Part shown: positions 1-7,256 of the stretch, piece by piece
How positions within the stretch are numbered: position 1 is the first letter of the stretch
Layout of the letters: each line of letters begins with the position of its first letter
Source of the DNA: Gammaproteobacteria bacterium
GTDB lineage: Bacteria; Pseudomonadota; Gammaproteobacteria; SZUA-21
Direction: 5' to 3'
DNA length: 14,338 nucleotides
NCBI GenBank assembly: GCA_027021095.1
Contig: JALUUZ010000136.1
Coordinates: forward strand, 1 to 14,338
Made by a program: the position numbers and the translations under genes
Notes under the pieces: model-generated
Databases searched by the model: none
Seen by the model: the letters and a program-made list of their open reading frames with translations, nothing else
What the model was told of the DNA's origin: nothing

Positions 1-126
1 CTCACGTATGTCCAGCAGCAGCGGCGGCGGGGCATCGTCCTGCTGCAGCCGTTCGTCCAGATCCCATGGAAACAGTTCGTCGATTTGCGGAAGTATGGCT
101 TCCACCAGTTCGGTGTATTTTTTCAC
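1..126 (-). CDS. Rhodanese-like domain protein, N-terminal fragment (runs off the window edge)
   Basis: This is the 5' end of a gene of which 42 codons are visible; the rest lies beyond position 1. The frame opens with GTG at 126. An in-frame TAG lies 15 codons upstream with no better start between, and an AAGG sits about 8 bases before the GTG. The peptide begins VKKYTELVEAILPQIDELFP and ends in a Leu-rich strand followed by Leu-Asp-Ile-Arg-Glu. That last motif is the classic first strand of rhodanese (sulfurtransferase) domains (LxDxRE). The catalytic cysteine would lie outside the window. Rhodaneses move sulfane sulfur between thiols, and sulfurtransferases often accompany dsr genes, so a role in cytoplasmic sulfur relay is plausible but inferred. 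The gene follows the narL-like regulator after 53 bases on the same strand and may be the last cistron. The family call rests on one short motif. Confidence 0.6.
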   Translation of the reverse strand, partial: MKKYTELVEAILPQIDELFPWDLDERLQQDDAPPPLLLDIRE

Positions 127-179
127 TTTGCCAACCTTGTTGCGTTCGTACTCTGACCCGGCCGCTATTATGCACTATC

Positions 180-836
180 TCAGGTCTTGTTGCATAGTTC
201 CTGTTCGACGGCGATCACCGCGGCCTCGACACGGGAATGCACTCCGAGCTTGCGCAGAATGGACTTGACATGCAGCTTGACCGTTCCATCGGAGATGCCG
301 AGGTTACGGGCGATGACCTTGTTGCTCTGTCCTTCGGCAAGGTGGCAGAGGATTTCGAACTCTCTCGGGGTCAGCTCTGAAAACGGTGTCGGCTTGTTGA
401 GCGTCGGATTGTTGCCGTGTTGTACGACCTTGGCCAGTACCGGTGTCAGTTCGGGAGCGACCACCGTTTTTCCGGCCAGCACTTCATGGATCGACTTGAC
501 GAGTTCATCGGGATCGATGTCCTTGAGCAGATAGCCCTGGGCACCGTTGCGCAGTGACTCGATCAGGTCGCGTTCCTCGTTACTCGTGGTCAGCATCAGC
601 ACCGGTGTTTCGACGCCGGCCTCGCGAATGCGGCGCAGAGCCTGGGTGCCGGACATACCGGGCATGCGCATGTCGAGCAGGATGATATCGGGGTGTTCAC
701 TTTGTGCCAGCTGGATTCCTTCCTCGCCGGAGCCGACCGCGGCGATCACCTCGATTCCTCTTTTTTCCAGTAGACCTTTCAGCCCGATACGAAACAGGGC
801 GTGGTCATCGATCATCAATACACTGATAGTGGCCAT
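180..836 (-). CDS. NarL/FixJ-family response regulator
   Basis: A 218-residue two-domain response regulator of the usual NarL/FixJ length. The N-terminal receiver domain (about 4-120) shows the acidic pair Asp10-Asp11, phospho-acceptor Asp55 (LLDMRMPG), the conserved Thr83 and Lys105. The C-terminal LuxR-type helix-turn-helix (about 154-208) starts LTPREFEILCHLAEG and includes a recognition-helix region around SDGTVKLHVKSI. It should bind DNA when phosphorylated by the adjacent kinase. Only 4 bases separate its ATG from the kinase stop, so the two are almost certainly co-expressed and translationally coupled; no strong Shine-Dalgarno sequence is seen. Its targets are not shown by the sequence. 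The position at the end of the dsr locus suggests control of dsr or related sulfur/respiratory genes. It is closest in type to NarL, but the nitrate-related name should not be carried over. Confidence 0.9.
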   Translation of the reverse strand: MATISVLMIDDHALFRIGLKGLLEKRGIEVIAAVGSGEEGIQLAQSEHPDIILLDMRMPGMSGTQALRRIREAGVETPVLMLTTSNEERDLIESLRNGAQGYLLKDIDPDELVKSIHEVLAGKTVVAPELTPVLAKVVQHGNNPTLNKPTPFSELTPREFEILCHLAEGQSNKVIARNLGISDGTVKLHVKSILRKLGVHSRVEAAVIAVEQELCNKT

Positions 837-840
837 ATTC

Positions 841-2484
841 TTAGGGTAGCTCTGGTTGTGTGTCTTTTTGGCTGTCGAGTGAAATCGTCAACACGATCCG
901 GGTGCCTTCACCCGGCTCGCTCTCGATCGTGAGATCGCCTCCCAGCCGGTGGGCGCGTTCTTTCATGATCGACAGGCCGACCTGCTCGCCGGGGTTGCCG
1001 CCAAGCAGTGGCTGGCGGATGCCGATGCCATCGTCCTCGATCAGTACCACGAAGTTTTCATTCGAATCGTAAGTCAACAGGATTCTGACCGAGTGCGCCT
1101 GGCTGTGTTTCTTGATGTTGTTCAGTGATTCCTGGATGATCCGCAGCACCTGCATTTCACGCAGTGACGAGAAATTCGTTTCTTTCCATTGATTGTGGAA
1201 GTAGATCGAGATGTCGCAGCTGTTGCGGAACCCCTGGATCACGCTTTCGATCGCGGCGATCAGGCCGCGTTCATCGAAGGGTGCACGGAAGTGCGCGATC
1301 AGTTCGCGCAGTTCGGCATAGGCCTCGTCCAGGCCGTTGCGTATCTGTTCGGTTTCGTCTTCTGCCGCGGTGTAGTTTTTCTCCTTCAGCGAGTCGACCA
1401 GTCCACGGATCTGGAATTTCAAGGCTGCCAGTGTCTGCGCCAGCGAGTCATGCAGTTCGTGCGACAGCAGGTTACGTTCACGGTACAGTGACAGGCGCTT
1501 GGACTCGTCTTCGGTGTAGGTTTTTTCCACGGCGATCCCAAGGTGCCGGCCGATGCTGATCAGCAGTTCCTCGACGTCTTCACGTTCGAGCAGGCTTGGA
1601 GTCTTGACGAACAGGTTGTAGACTCCTAGATTCTTGTTGCGGTATTGCAAAGGCACGGCGATCATTTCAATGCCCTCGACCCCATAGAACGGCTGCCCGG
1701 GATAGATCTCGCAACGCAGGATCTTGTCCTGTGACAGCAGTTCCCCCTCCTGCAGGGCGCTGCTGTACATGCAATGCAATACCGGCACCAGGGTTTCGAC
1801 CTCGTCAGCATGGTCTTCCAGCCCCAGGCTGCCGATCAGCCGCATCTGGCCGTCATAGCTGGCCAGGCGCACGGTGACAGCTTCGGCCTGCATGACTTCT
1901 TTCAGCGTCGGCAGGAAGCGCAGCAGCAGGTCTTCCAGGCTGGTGGATATATTGATGCTGGCAGCCACGTCATACAGCACTTCGAGCGTATGGGTCTTGC
2001 GTGCGCTGCGCTCGGTCTGTCGTTTTACTTCTGACTGCATCTCGGTCGACAGCGTCAGCATCTTTGCGCTCAGGTTGTTGATGTTGCCGATCAGGTTGGG
2101 ATAGCCGGTATCGTCGCTGGCACTGATACGGAAATTCAGTTTGCCCTGGTTCATCTTGTCCGACCACTCGGAGATCAGCGCCAGCGGGCGCGCGAGCCGT
2201 AATTGTATTTCTTTTTTCAGCCGGTACAGCAGGTAAATGGCGGTGCCGAGCAGGACTGCGGTGGCGGCCAGGGAGTAGGAAATGTAGGCAGGCTGAGTGA
2301 GCGCCGCAAGAACGGTGAACAAGGCCAGCAGCAGCACGGCAATCAGCGTGACGATCAGCCGGTAACAGCCTGCACAGTTCTGCTGGCCCTGCCGAGACTG
2401 GCCGGCCTGCTGCCGGCTGCCGAGACCGATGCTCAGGTTGCCTGGATCAGCCGGTGGTGTCATGGTCGGTCTGTGGTGGTACAT
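841..2484 (-). CDS. NarX-like membrane histidine kinase without a periplasmic sensor domain
   Basis: A 547-residue HisKA_3-type sensor kinase. Visible in order: a short cytoplasmic N-terminus with Cys37-x2-Cys40; TM1 (about 43-62); a loop of only about six residues; TM2 (about 68-87); a HAMP-like linker (about 88-141); a GAF-like domain (about 165-320); the H-box around HELHDSLAQ with phospho-acceptor His345; and an HATPase domain with N-box Asn455, DDGIGI at 484-489 and GEGTRI near 525-530. NarX/NarQ proteins have a roughly 100-residue periplasmic nitrate-binding region between the TMs; here it is missing, so any signal is probably read in the membrane or cytoplasm. The first ATG (2484) overlaps dsrR by 38 bases; a second ATG at 2463 also lies inside dsrR. 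Neither has a clear ribosome site, so the start is uncertain. It forms a pair with the downstream response regulator. Confidence 0.88.
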   Translation of the reverse strand: MYHHRPTMTPPADPGNLSIGLGSRQQAGQSRQGQQNCAGCYRLIVTLIAVLLLALFTVLAALTQPAYISYSLAATAVLLGTAIYLLYRLKKEIQLRLARPLALISEWSDKMNQGKLNFRISASDDTGYPNLIGNINNLSAKMLTLSTEMQSEVKRQTERSARKTHTLEVLYDVAASINISTSLEDLLLRFLPTLKEVMQAEAVTVRLASYDGQMRLIGSLGLEDHADEVETLVPVLHCMYSSALQEGELLSQDKILRCEIYPGQPFYGVEGIEMIAVPLQYRNKNLGVYNLFVKTPSLLEREDVEELLISIGRHLGIAVEKTYTEDESKRLSLYRERNLLSHELHDSLAQTLAALKFQIRGLVDSLKEKNYTAAEDETEQIRNGLDEAYAELRELIAHFRAPFDERGLIAAIESVIQGFRNSCDISIYFHNQWKETNFSSLREMQVLRIIQESLNNIKKHSQAHSVRILLTYDSNENFVVLIEDDGIGIRQPLLGGNPGEQVGLSIMKERAHRLGGDLTIESEPGEGTRIVLTISLDSQKDTQPELP

Positions 2485-2776
2485 AAGTCGGATCGAGCGG
2501 GTTCATAAAAATAAACTGCTGGCTGCCCGGCTCGAGCTCAACGAAATCCAGCGTGGCATCTTCCAACAGCTCCTGGCTGTCGGCATTGATCACGATGGTG
2601 ACATCGTCGTAGCGGATCGGTTCGTCGTGCTGGCCTATCTCGTCGAACCCCATCACATACTCGATACTTTTGTCTGCAGCAAAACGTGCTGCAATCCGGA
2701 GCGCGAGATTCTGTTCCCCGCTCTGTTGCAGGGCCTTGCGGATCTGCTGTACTGCGTTTTCAGTCACTTTAAACAT
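2447..2776 (-). CDS. dsrR: DsrR, A-type scaffold-like protein lacking cysteines
   Basis: A 109-residue protein with the HesB/IscA (A-type Fe-S carrier) fold pattern: an N-terminal helix (VTENAVQQIRKALQQ), a strand with ALRIAARF, the block around YVMGFDEIG, and a DFVELEPGSQQFIFMNP segment near the end. It contains no cysteine at all, whereas true A-type scaffolds need three. This is the recorded hallmark of DsrR, which in Allochromatium vinosum is needed for efficient sulfur-globule oxidation and is thought to act after transcription. The ATG at 2776 is preceded by GAGG at a 6-base spacing. The gene follows dsrN after 39 bases, the usual dsrN-dsrR order. Its 3' end is overlapped by the kinase gene. 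dsrS, which follows dsrR in A. vinosum, is not found here. Confidence 0.9.
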   Translation of the reverse strand: MFKVTENAVQQIRKALQQSGEQNLALRIAARFAADKSIEYVMGFDEIGQHDEPIRYDDVTIVINADSQELLEDATLDFVELEPGSQQFIFMNPLDPTYVPPQTDHDTTG

Positions 2777-2782
2777 ATCATG

Positions 2783-2786
2783 CCTC
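2783..2786 (-). promoter_or_regulatory. Shine-Dalgarno of dsrR
   Basis: GAGG on the mRNA strand, 6 bases before the ATG at 2776. An out-of-frame ATG at 2781 lies between but hits a stop after five codons. Confidence 0.6.
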
Positions 2787-2815
2787 GAAGTAAAATCCCT
2801 GGAACCTGTACTGCT

Positions 2816-4210
2816 TCAGTGCCGGGAGGCGGTGCCGTCGGCCACGGACCTGTGTTGCCTTACGAAACGCAGGAATTGCCCGACCCAGCGGTTGTTGTTC
2901 AGATTGCGAAAATGGGAGTAGTTTGCAAGCAGATTATACAATATCAGGCCGTCACGGTGTTGGCTTATTCCCGTACCGCGTGTGACCCGGTAGGCGAATC
3001 TGCTGTGGCCGGGCAGATTTTCCAGGCTGGAATAGTGGAATTCATGCGCATGAATCGCAGGGTTGTCACCAGCGCCCGGCCAGGGATGATCCGTGGTCGG
3101 TTGCAGTGTGACATAGCCGCGCCCCTGGGGCCTGTCATGCATCACGATATCGCCGGGAATCACCCCGACCATGTCGGTTCTGTTACCGTGCCACTGGATA
3201 CTGCGTGCAAGGTACATCAAGCCGCCGCATTCGGCATAGGTCGGCAGCCCTTGTTCGATACGGGTTTTCAGTAGCGCGCGCAATGCGGTATTGGCTGCCA
3301 GTGTATCAAGATGCGTTTCCGGAAATCCGCCACCGATGAACAGGCCGTCGATCGCGGGCAGCCTGTGGTCGTGCAAGGCATCGATAAACACCAGCCTGGC
3401 TCCGGCCTGCTCGAATGCGGCGAGGTCGTCCGGGTAGTAGAAACCGAACGCCGAGTCGCGGATGACACCGATCCTGACCGGCGCTCCGGCATCAGAGCAG
3501 GGCATGGTGTTTTCGGCAGCAACGGCTGCCGCTGTCTGCGCAATACCGTGCAGCCGTTCCAGGTCGACCTGCGCGGCGACCAGGTTGGCGATGGTGTCTA
3601 TTTTTTGGATGATACGGCCGGACTCGTTGCTCGGGACCAGGCCGAGATGGCGTTCGTCGATCGTGAGCGCCGGGTTGCGATGCACTGCGCCGATGACCGC
3701 GACATCGGTATAGTGTTCGAGAATCGCACGCAGCTTGGACTCATGACGGCTGCCACCGACCTGGTTCAGAATGACCGCACTGAGTTTCAGTGAGGGGTCG
3801 AAGGCCTGGTAGCCGAGGACCAGCGGGGCGATGCCGCGTGTCATGCCACGCGCGTCGAGTACCAGTATGACCGGGACACCGAGAAAACCGGCCAGTGCGG
3901 CATTGCTGTTGGCACCTTGCAGGTCCAGTCCGTCATACAGTCCCTTGTTGCCCTCGATCAGCGAGAGTTCGGCAGCGGCACCGTGACGAGCGTAAAGCGT
4001 ACGGATCTCGGTGTGCTCCATCGTGTAGAAGTCCAGGTTGTAGCAGGGCCGGCCACTGGCGGCGGACAGCCACATCGGATCGATGTAGTCCGGTCCTTTT
4101 TTGAAAGGCTGGACCTCGGTGCCGGCCTTGCGCAGCGCGGCGCACAGGCCGATCGACAGTGTCGTCTTGCCGGAAGACTTGTGTGCCGCGGAGATAAAGA
4201 CAGCAGGCAT
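2816..4210 (-). CDS. dsrN: DsrN, siroheme amidase (cobyrinic acid a,c-diamide synthase family)
   Basis: A 464-residue CobB/CbiA-type protein. DsrN performs glutamine-dependent amidation of siroheme to siroamide, the prosthetic group of DsrAB. The N-terminal dethiobiotin-synthetase-like ATP domain has a P-loop in SAAHKSSGKTT (residues 7-17), then KKGPDYIDP and IEGNKGLYDG. The C-terminal class-I glutamine amidotransferase-like domain has GGGFPE (293-298), the nucleophile Cys328 in YAECGGLMYL and HEFH (389-392). The protein ends with the family block YNLLANYSHF plus a short tail. I chose the ATG at 4210 because the longer frame opens only with a TTG at 4231 that lies inside the upstream gene; from 4210 the P-loop sits at the normal distance from the N-terminus. 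It begins 10 bases after the TrpD2-like gene stops. Confidence 0.93.
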   Translation of the reverse strand: MPAVFISAAHKSSGKTTLSIGLCAALRKAGTEVQPFKKGPDYIDPMWLSAASGRPCYNLDFYTMEHTEIRTLYARHGAAAELSLIEGNKGLYDGLDLQGANSNAALAGFLGVPVILVLDARGMTRGIAPLVLGYQAFDPSLKLSAVILNQVGGSRHESKLRAILEHYTDVAVIGAVHRNPALTIDERHLGLVPSNESGRIIQKIDTIANLVAAQVDLERLHGIAQTAAAVAAENTMPCSDAGAPVRIGVIRDSAFGFYYPDDLAAFEQAGARLVFIDALHDHRLPAIDGLFIGGGFPETHLDTLAANTALRALLKTRIEQGLPTYAECGGLMYLARSIQWHGNRTDMVGVIPGDIVMHDRPQGRGYVTLQPTTDHPWPGAGDNPAIHAHEFHYSSLENLPGHSRFAYRVTRGTGISQHRDGLILYNLLANYSHFRNLNNNRWVGQFLRFVRQHRSVADGTASRH

Positions 4211-4220
4211 CGGTGCCTGT

Positions 4221-5222
4221 TCAGGCGGCAACGCCGAACTTGTCTTTAGGACGTGATTCCCACATGGTCTTGGCCAGCGCTTCGGCCTCGTCCATGCTCG
4301 AGGCCCGTTTCATCAGTTTCAGAGCGATCGCGGTGGTGCCGATCACCGCCCCGATGCCGTACTCGTCCTGGTCGGCGCCATGCCATACATCGGCCAGGCG
4401 CTGAATGCGGAGCTCGTCGTCGCGCATATGCCGGCGTTTGAACATCGCCGGCCATTCTTCGTCGAACAGCCGGCCTGTGTCCAGGTTCTGGGTCAGGCAC
4501 GGCATGTCAGGGTTACGTTCGATCTCACCCCCTTCACCTTTGATGACGGTCAGGTGTTTTTCCTGCAGCAGCAGGGCGGCTTCCTGGTGAATCGGGCGAT
4601 AGCCCGGATGGAAGATACCCTGCATGACATAGGGTGCTGCGAACGGATTCAGCATGCGTGCCAGGGTATGGACCGGTGAGCGCAGTCCCAACAGCGGCCT
4701 GAGCTCGATGATATGGTGCAGTTTCGGATACAGGTGTTCCAGGTCCATGTAGGCGATGTTCCATTGTTCCAGGCTCTGCCGAACCTGTTCCATCGTGGTA
4801 CAGGCGGAAAGCCCTAATACCGGCAAGACGTCCTTGGTATAGATCCGTCCGGCAGTGTGGCCGCTGGCGCCATGCATAAACAGACGAATACCGTTTTCAG
4901 CCAACAGCAGGGTCGACAACAGGAACCACGGCAGTTGGCGGCGTTTGCCGGCATACGAGGACCAGTCCAGGTCGATTTTCGGCATGTCGTCGGGGATAGA
5001 CAGCGCGGCGCGGCAGGCGTCGACGAAGCCGGCGATTTCCTCGGGCGATTCCTCCTTGACGCGCAACAGCATCAGCAGCGCGCCAAGCTGCTCCGGTGTG
5101 ACCTCGTCGTCGAGGATCATCTGCATCGCCTCACGTGCTTCTTCGCGGGTCAGCGAGCGCGAGCCGTTTTTCCCTTTACCGAGAATACGGACATATTGTG
5201 CAAACGGGTGTTCCTGGTTCAT
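4221..5222 (-). CDS. TrpD2/YbiB-like protein (anthranilate phosphoribosyltransferase-fold)
   Basis: A 333-residue protein with the two-part layout of the TrpD/nucleoside phosphorylase class III family. The N-terminal helical bundle (about 7-75) holds SLTREEAREAMQMILDDEVTPEQLG, typical of glycosyl-transferase family 3 N-domains. The large C-terminal domain includes LFMHGASGHTAGRIYT (114-129), LLGLRSPVHTLARMLNPF (177-194) and IKGEGGEIERNPD (227-239). These resemble YbiB/TrpD2 proteins more than true TrpD: the TrpD glycine loop GTGGD for PRPP binding is replaced by HGASGH, and no trp genes are nearby. E. coli YbiB binds nucleic acids and lacks TrpD activity; whether that applies here is unknown. 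It starts 18 bases after dsrP with AAGG before the ATG and ends 10 bases before dsrN, so it is an integral cistron. The family is fairly sure, the function unknown. Confidence 0.78.
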   Translation of the reverse strand: MNQEHPFAQYVRILGKGKNGSRSLTREEAREAMQMILDDEVTPEQLGALLMLLRVKEESPEEIAGFVDACRAALSIPDDMPKIDLDWSSYAGKRRQLPWFLLSTLLLAENGIRLFMHGASGHTAGRIYTKDVLPVLGLSACTTMEQVRQSLEQWNIAYMDLEHLYPKLHHIIELRPLLGLRSPVHTLARMLNPFAAPYVMQGIFHPGYRPIHQEAALLLQEKHLTVIKGEGGEIERNPDMPCLTQNLDTGRLFDEEWPAMFKRRHMRDDELRIQRLADVWHGADQDEYGIGAVIGTTAIALKLMKRASSMDEAEALAKTMWESRPKDKFGVAA

Positions 5223-5240
5223 CGTGCCTTCGAGTATAGT

Positions 5241-6461
5241 CTATTTGGAGGCGGCGTGCGGATCGACGACCTTGTCAGCCAGGCTGACAGGCAGGAAACG
5301 CAAGACCTTGCAGCCGAATACGACGATCAGCAGCGCCATGGCGATGCCCCCGACACCGAGCAGAAACTCGGCCAGGGTCGGGTTGTAGCGGTGGTAGTCG
5401 ACCGCATCGCCGAAACTGCTGCTGACGACTTTCCATTCATTCGGGTTGACGATTTCCAGCGGCTTGGCCTGGCCACCGATCACCACGACATAGAGCAGTG
5501 AAAAGGCACCGACGATGACCAGCAGTGACGACAGGATGATCATCGTGCGTGATTTGCCGGCCTTTGAATACAAGAACAAGAGCGGCAGCAGGCTGCCGAC
5601 GATCACGAAACCGATCCAGAACAGCTTGGTATGGATCGAGTCACCGGCAAGAATGAATTTTTCCACTTCCCGGTGTTCGGCCGCATACAGGTTGGTCACG
5701 TGAAACACCGCGACGAAGTACAGGGTCGCGGCGACGAAAACGCCAAGCAGGTTTTTCATGCGTAACAAGACTGCGTCGCCGAGCTCGCGGTTCGTGCCCT
5801 GGTAAAACGCCAGGGTGACGAGCAGGAAAATCGCCAGGCCGATCGAGAAAGACAGGATGATGAAAGTCGGCGCGAGGATCGCGGCATCGTAGCCCGGACG
5901 TGCGACCAGGAAGCCGAAGATCGACCCGGTACCGGTGGTCAGGATCAGGCGCCAGACAAAAGCGGCGATCCCGGCGGATTTATAATATTTTCCGACCGAG
6001 CGGTCCATCATGGTCCACAGATAGACGGCGACCAGTGCGAAGAAGCCATTATAGAGCAGGATGTTCCAGGCGAAAATCGAGGTCAGGTTGTACTGGGTCA
6101 TCGCAACGATCAGGCGGTCGGGGCGTCCCAGGTCCAGCACCAGGATCACCAGCCCGCCGGCGAGCAGGGCGATCGCCAGCAGCCCTGACAGCCGGCCCAG
6201 CGGCTTGTACAGGTACTTGTTGAACACGGTCCCGATCGAAGCGACGTTCAACGCACCTGAAGCAGCAACGATAAGAAAGATCGCGAACACATGCGGCAGT
6301 CCCCACGCGATCTGGTTGTCCATCCCGGTCACCCAGTGTCCGTTGTGCTCCATGTAGAAAGCAGCCAGTGCGCCAAGGCCGACCAGCCCCCCCAGTACCA
6401 AGAGCACCAGGTAAAATCCCTTACTGTTTCCTTCGATTTCTGAATACTGTATTTTGCTCAT
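5241..6461 (-). CDS. dsrP: DsrP, NrfD/PsrC-like integral membrane subunit of DsrMKJOP
   Basis: A 406-residue, strongly hydrophobic protein with about ten predicted membrane helices and the NrfD/PsrC-family signature DLGRPDR at about 110-116. DsrP is the second membrane subunit of DsrMKJOP and is thought to exchange electrons with the quinone pool, working with the periplasmic DsrO and DsrJ. I placed the start at the ATG at 6461 (MSKIQYSEIEG); the longer frame opens only with a TTG at 6476. dsrO ends 22 bases upstream, and the order J-O-P is the conserved one. The last residues (about DKVVDPHAASK) form a short soluble tail. No truncation or missing segment was seen. Confidence 0.94.
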   Translation of the reverse strand: MSKIQYSEIEGNSKGFYLVLLVLGGLVGLGALAAFYMEHNGHWVTGMDNQIAWGLPHVFAIFLIVAASGALNVASIGTVFNKYLYKPLGRLSGLLAIALLAGGLVILVLDLGRPDRLIVAMTQYNLTSIFAWNILLYNGFFALVAVYLWTMMDRSVGKYYKSAGIAAFVWRLILTTGTGSIFGFLVARPGYDAAILAPTFIILSFSIGLAIFLLVTLAFYQGTNRELGDAVLLRMKNLLGVFVAATLYFVAVFHVTNLYAAEHREVEKFILAGDSIHTKLFWIGFVIVGSLLPLLFLYSKAGKSRTMIILSSLLVIVGAFSLLYVVVIGGQAKPLEIVNPNEWKVVSSSFGDAVDYHRYNPTLAEFLLGVGGIAMALLIVVFGCKVLRFLPVSLADKVVDPHAASK

Positions 6462-6483
6462 TGATTTATCGCCCAATAGTGAA

Positions 6484-7251
6484 TTAGATACCGCGGTAAC
6501 GTATACCAGTGTTGAGCCCGAGGTCTGCCCGCAACTGCGCGCTGGAATGCTTTTTGAGCTGTTTGCTGACAGCGCTGTTTTCGTCCTTCAGATCACCGAA
6601 TACCATGGCCTTGTTGCCTTCCTTGTTACAGGCTTCGACGCAAGCCGGCTGGCGGCCTTCGTCGACACGGTGTACACACAGGTTACAGCTTTCGACCGTG
6701 CCCATGCCACGCGGCGCATAGGGTTTCTGGTCGACGATTTTCTCATGCACGAAAGAGCGTGCCTTGTACGGGCAGGCCATCATGCAGTAGCGGCAGCCGA
6801 TGCACAGGTGCATGTCCACCTTGGCGATACCGTCAGCACGTTTCATCGACGCACCGGTCGGGCAGACGTCCACACAGGGCGGACTCTCACAATGCTGGCA
6901 GAGAATCGGCAGCGACAGCTTGTGGCCGGTCTGTTTGTTCAACAGCTCGACTTTACGGATATACTGAGTCTTCTGTGTGTCCCGGGCCTTGTTGCCTTCA
7001 GAGGACTGCCCCCCCTCGAGACCGAACTCCTTGTTGCAGGCAGTAATGCAGGCTGTGCAGTCGCCGCACTTGTTGGCGTCGATCAGCATGCCCCAGCGTT
7101 TGTCCGAGGTGACTGCCTTGGGGGATGGGCTGGTGTCCGCCTGGGCCGTTTGGATCAAGTGGACGCCGGGCGCAAGTCCCAGGCCGGCGAAGGCCGCACC
7201 TGCGGTAATGAATTTCCGCCGGCTGTTATCAGTTTTGCTTGTTTCGGTCAT
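6484..7251 (-). CDS. dsrO: DsrO, periplasmic Tat-exported four-cluster ferredoxin-like subunit
   Basis: A 255-residue iron-sulfur protein. The N-terminus has a twin-arginine signal (SRRKFI, Arg11-Arg12) followed by a hydrophobic stretch to about residue 30, indicating export of the folded protein to the periplasm. Four cysteine groups suit four cubane clusters: Cys62/65/68/72, Cys118/121/126/130, Cys150/153/156/160 and Cys189/192/204/208. This is the layout of NrfC/PsrB/HybA-type electron-transfer subunits. In DsrMKJOP it should carry electrons between DsrJ and DsrP on the periplasmic side. It starts 5 bases after dsrJ, with GGAG rather far upstream of its ATG. Confidence 0.95.
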   Translation of the reverse strand: MTETSKTDNSRRKFITAGAAFAGLGLAPGVHLIQTAQADTSPSPKAVTSDKRWGMLIDANKCGDCTACITACNKEFGLEGGQSSEGNKARDTQKTQYIRKVELLNKQTGHKLSLPILCQHCESPPCVDVCPTGASMKRADGIAKVDMHLCIGCRYCMMACPYKARSFVHEKIVDQKPYAPRGMGTVESCNLCVHRVDEGRQPACVEACNKEGNKAMVFGDLKDENSAVSKQLKKHSSAQLRADLGLNTGIRYRGI

Positions 7252-7256
7252 AATGC

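Noticed and set aside
13..50. CAG/CGG-rich short repeat
   Set aside because: It is explained by Leu/Pro codons (PPPLLL) of the rhodanese fragment on the other strand.
8..268. Serine-rich plus-strand frame of 86 codons
   Set aside because: Low-complexity product antisense to the rhodanese start and the end of the regulator gene.
841..2484. Naming the kinase narX (nitrate sensor)
   Set aside because: The nitrate-binding periplasmic region is absent, so the nitrate function is not supported.
2429..3274. Long plus-strand open frame (281 codons)
   Set aside because: It lies antisense to dsrN, dsrR and the kinase start, all with clear family motifs; composition is an antisense artefact of GC-rich codons.
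4211..4231. TTG-opened N-terminal extension of dsrN
   Set aside because: It would overlap the upstream gene and lacks a good ribosome site; the ATG at 4210 puts the P-loop at the normal place. The TTG extensions of dsrP (6476), dsrL (9775) and dsrF (13366) were rejected for similar reasons.
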